The position numbers were made by a program, and so were the translations under genes. From NCBI GenBank assembly GCA_009363875.1, contig CM018681.1, positions 43,404,010-43,468,009 of the forward strand: 64,000 bases of DNA, read 5' to 3'. Origin of the DNA: Mikania micrantha (Eukaryota > Streptophyta > Magnoliopsida > Asterales > Asteraceae). This document shows, in pieces, positions 60,823 through 64,000 of this stretch (positions within the stretch are counted from its first letter, which is position 1; each line of letters opens with the position of its first letter). The notes under the pieces were generated by a model that was not told where the DNA came from, made no database searches, and saw only the letters and a program-made list of their open reading frames with translations.

Positions 60823-61766
60823 TCATAAGAATACCTTCCCCTTTTGTACCCACCTTGTCCTTAAGGTGAAATTTAGGAAATTGTTGGCGCAACTGACAGG
60901 AGTCTTCCTAAGTAGCTTCGGTATCCAGTAAACTTTCCCATTGATTTGTTGTCCACCTTTCGACACTGTTCTTGTTTGGAGAATGGATTGTGGTTGAAGA
61001 ATCATAGTAGAAGTGTCATCCACTAAATGCAAGGGGGTAAGTAACCTCCCCTATCTTTTCCAGCACCCGCTAGGGACCAAAATAATGATGCCAAAGCTTG
61101 TGGTGTCATTGTAACCGGACCGATCTCTACTGATATGGTTGTAACTTAACATGGCCAGCTTGTTTATGGAAAAATTGACTTGACGACGATTTTTAACAGC
61201 TGCTATCTTCATATGGATTTGTACTTTTTAAGATTGATTTTGAGAGTGGATAAAATGGTATCGCATTCCAGCAACTGATCTTCAAGAGTGGGGTTGGAAG
61301 TAGAACCCCTATGTAAAGAGTAAGAGTTGGTGGTTTGCGCACATACAAAATTTCAAAAGATGTCATTAGAGAAGAGGTTGGTTGGAAGTGTTATACCAAA
61401 ATTCAGACCATTTTTAGAAATGAACCCATTTATGACGTTGAGTAGCTTCAAAACAATGTAAATACACTTCCACACAACGATTAAGAGCTTCGAATTGACC
61501 ATCGGTTTGCGGGTAATACGCGGTGCTGAATTTCAATGTAGTGCCCTAGAGCTGACGCATTTCTTTCCAAAATGCAGTCATAAATCACGTATCACGATCT
61601 GTAACGATGGAAAGGGGGGTGACAAGTAACCGTACAATCTCAGCAACAAAATCTTTAGCAACTGTCAGGCTATTAAAGTTGGAATGTAAAGCACTAAAAT
61701 GGCCATACTTAGATAGTCGATCCCCCACTACCACAATAACGTTTTTACCTTGAGAAATAGGTAAAC

Positions 61767-62215
61767 TGTTGATGCATATTTTGGGTGTCCGCTGCTGTTC
61801 GAATAGATTAGATTTGTATTTGCTTATGTGTAATCACTTTTATGTATTTGTGTGTTGTTGCACTGGAAACTGAGTCATTCGCAGGAGCATATGCGAATGG
61901 ATATTATGTAAAGGGATCCATTCGCCGAATGTCTCCATTCGGGCGAATGGGCTACAGCCCCTATAAATACCAGTTTTCCAAACTTTAGGGTTTAAGGTTT
62001 TGTGTGTCTTCTTGGGTTTGAGCACGAGAGGAGGAGAGATCATGCTCGATCTCTCCCCGGCAACACTATGTTCTTTTATGATGTGGAGTCAATCATGTAA
62101 TCATTCGTTCTATCAATATACCAGTTGATTTTGTTCATCATCTTCATGTTCGTCATGTGTCAAAACCCTAACCTTCCGTCCAAAGTGAAATCGCCGGTCC
62201 TATCACGTCTTTACA
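61767..62215 (+). mobile_element. Solo LTR (449 bp), probably Copia, in the element 8 integrase
   Basis: TG...CA-bounded (tgttgatgc to ctttaca), with flanks taaac (61762-61766) and aaaac (62216-62220), a target duplication with one mismatch. It interrupts the integrase reading DFIT..LPISQGK. A TATA box (tataaata, 61962-61969) is preceded by CATTCG/CGAATG palindromes (about 61878-61950). No internal domain remains. Confidence 0.8.
61962..61969 (+). promoter_or_regulatory. TATA box of the 449-bp solo LTR
   Basis: tataaata about 15 bp after the CATTCGGGCGAATG palindrome. Confidence 0.6.
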
Positions 62216-63641
62216 AAAACAAGTGATAAAATCCATGGCAATATCCTCAAATACCATGTTGGGAATAGGAAGCGGTTGAAGGAGACCGCCAGGAGACAAG
62301 AAGGATGCTTTTGTTTGCTGACATACCTGGCAACATGCAACATATTCAGTAACATCAGCCTTCACATTTTTCCAGTAAAATGTGGCTGCTAATCATTGAT
62401 AAGTACGTGTAATGCCCGAGTGACCCCCAAGGTGAGTGGAATGGTATTCAACAAGTAATTGTTGATGCAGTGCAGAATCCGATGGCCCAACCAGACAACC
62501 TTTGAAGAGAAGGAGGCCATTGTTAAGTGAATAGTCTAGAAAAGCACTAGGTTATCCTTGAACTTGGGTCAGAACGAGCAGCTGCTGTTAATTCATTTAA
62601 CAGTGTCTGGACTGGAGCTGAAATTGCCAAGATATGTCCCGAAAGGACCCTGGACAACGCATCTGCAGATGTGTTTTGTTTGCCGGCTCGATAAACAATG
62701 TCAAAATCGTATCCCAACAGCTTACCTAGGCATTTTTGATGTTCGGAAGTTCGGATGACTTGATCTTGAAGATGTTTAAGGGACTGTTGGTAAGTAAGGA
62801 TAGTGAACTTATGGCCCAATAGGTACTAACGCCATTTAGCAATGGCTTGAGTAATGGCATACATTTCCCGGTAGTACAATAAGGCTTGTTGCTTGTGAGG
62901 ACATAACTTTTTACTAAAATAAGCAAGAGGGTGGCCGCCTTGGAATAACACATTCCCTATACCTGAGACAGAAGCATCAGTCTTGACGATGAATGGTTTA
63001 GCAAAATTAGGATGATGAAAAATAGGAGTGGAACTCAAAAGGTTTTTGAGGTTGCTAAAAACATTCAAGGATGTTTCAGTCCAAGAAAAGGCATCTTTGT
63101 GAAAAACATCCGTGAGAGGTCCTGCTATCGAAGCATAATTCTTGATAAAATGTCAATAGTAACCAGTGAGGCCCAAAAAGCTTCGAACCTGTTGAAATTT
63201 TTGGGTATAGGCCACTGTTGGATGGATGTAATTTTGCCGTGGTCCATTGCCACACCGGTAGAGGAGATGACATGACCCAAATAAGAAACTTGAGTCTGTC
63301 TAAATGTACATTTGGAGAGTTTTGGCACTCACTGATGATCCAACAGGAGTTGCAAAATAAGAGAACGGTGGTGTAAAAGATCGAACCAATTTTTACTATA
63401 AACTAAGATAGCATCAAAAAAATCAAAACAAAATGACTTAGAAAAAGCCGGAACACGTCATTCATAAGACGTAGAAAAGTAGATGGGGAGTTTATAGCCC
63501 AATGGGCATCGTTAAGAACTCATAGTATCCGTCATGAGTGAGAAAGGCAGTCTTCATGGCATCACCATTGGCAATGCGGATATGATGGTACCCGACCAAC
63601 AGATCCAATTTTGAAAAAAAAAATGAGCATCATGTAATTCA

Positions 63642-64000
63642 TGTTGATGCATGTGATGTCCCTAGTTCAGTATTTTGTATGTATTGGATTGTATAAAGTT
63701 TATATCAGTAATGAAATCGCTTATTTTATACTGTTCATATGTTTAATTGAGTTTAATATGTTTAATTATGTTTGACTTTGACTTTGACTATGTTACAGAC
63801 CCATTCGTGCGAATGGTCCCCAAGAATGAGTCCGTTCGCACGAATGAATGCCTAGCGAATGACTGAGGCGAACGAATGAGTCACTCGCATGACTCATTTC
63901 GTTGTCCATCCCATTTGGCTGAGCCTTTCGCCTGAATGAGTGCTTCCTACCACTCATTAGGCCGAATGAGCACAGTCTATATATAGGACTGCAAAAAGAA
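63642..64000 (+). repeat. Second Copia-like LTR, cut by window end
   Basis: Starts tgttgatgcat like the LTR at 61767 and is inserted in the RT region of element 8. It has a longer AT-rich U3, then a CATTCG/CGAATG cluster (about 63794-63970) and a TATA box (63978-63985). Its end and target duplication lie outside the window. Confidence 0.65.
63978..63985 (+). promoter_or_regulatory. TATA box of the 63642 LTR
   Basis: tatatata directly after the CATTCG cluster. Confidence 0.55.

Larger units (their letters stand above)
60823..63641 (-). pseudogene. pol: Element 8: decayed chromovirus pol (RT-RNase H-integrase-chromodomain)
   Basis: Old minus-strand Ty3/gypsy pol. RT fragments lie at 63641-63125 (LDLLVGYHHIRI; the active-site region near 63410 reads FFDAIL, second Asp lost; LSKCTFRQTQVSYLGHVIS). 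Connection and RNase H follow at 63068-62547 (KTDASVSGIG, GHPLAYFSKKL, ADALSR). Integrase zinc and core regions lie at 62400-62216 and 61766-61100 (CCQVCQQTK, DRLSKYGHFSALH, YYPQTDGQ). A chromodomain-like end is at 61032-60823 (QPQSILQTR..). A 449-bp solo LTR splits the integrase just after DFIT. Many stops and shifts. The sequence suggests a Reina/Galadriel-type chromovirus, distinct from the Tekay elements on the left. Confidence 0.85.

Overview
The window is plant nuclear DNA made almost wholly of nested LTR retrotransposons. I found no cellular protein gene, rRNA, tRNA or CRISPR array. A flowering plant is indicated by initiator-tRNA-Met primer sites (TGGTATCAGAGC), Tekay/Del-type chromovirus gag-pol genes and a large SIRE-like Copia element. 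The extra ORF downstream of the Copia pol resembles ORFs I recall from Asteraceae retroelements, so a composite-family plant is my best guess (moderate confidence).

Left block (1-38099). An old LTR (LTR6, visible in three pieces, ending at 38099) has been filled by later insertions. LTR3 (ends 22819) sits in it. Element 1, a minus-strand Tekay-type element whose left end is outside the window, sits in LTR3. Element 2 (5696-16983, plus strand, complete, TSD ctagc) sits in the LTR of element 1. Solo LTR5 (23094-26132, TSD catct) and element 4 (26819-37205, minus, complete, TSD ggata) also sit in LTR6. All gag-pol genes are recognisable but carry stops, frameshifts or catalytic substitutions, except the gag of element 1.

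Middle spacer (38100-39022): AT-rich, with microsatellites and no gene.

Right block (39023-64000). A solo LTR with TSD attac spans 39023-60559 because a minus-strand Copia element (element 7, 41857-59844) is inserted in it. Element 7 carries gag, protease, integrase, RT-RNase H and a long extra ORF downstream of pol. Its leader is split by another solo LTR (54654-58868). From about 60565 to 63641 lies the decayed minus-strand pol of an older chromovirus (element 8), broken by a 449-bp solo LTR (61767-62215) and by a second related LTR that runs off the window (63642-64000).

I name the Gypsy LTRs by type: A (element 2, LTR5, LTR6), B (LTR3, element 4) and C (element 1, solo 54654, solo 39023). 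Outside coding regions the LTRs and leaders hold strongly patterned short motifs. These are arrays of CGAACCT or CATTCG shared between unrelated Copia and Gypsy LTRs, CATGCA boxes phased at 20/21 bp, four spaced GC-rich palindromes just upstream of TATA boxes, repeated small hairpins, and a donor/acceptor pair that could be a leader intron. These are the parts most worth a second look.
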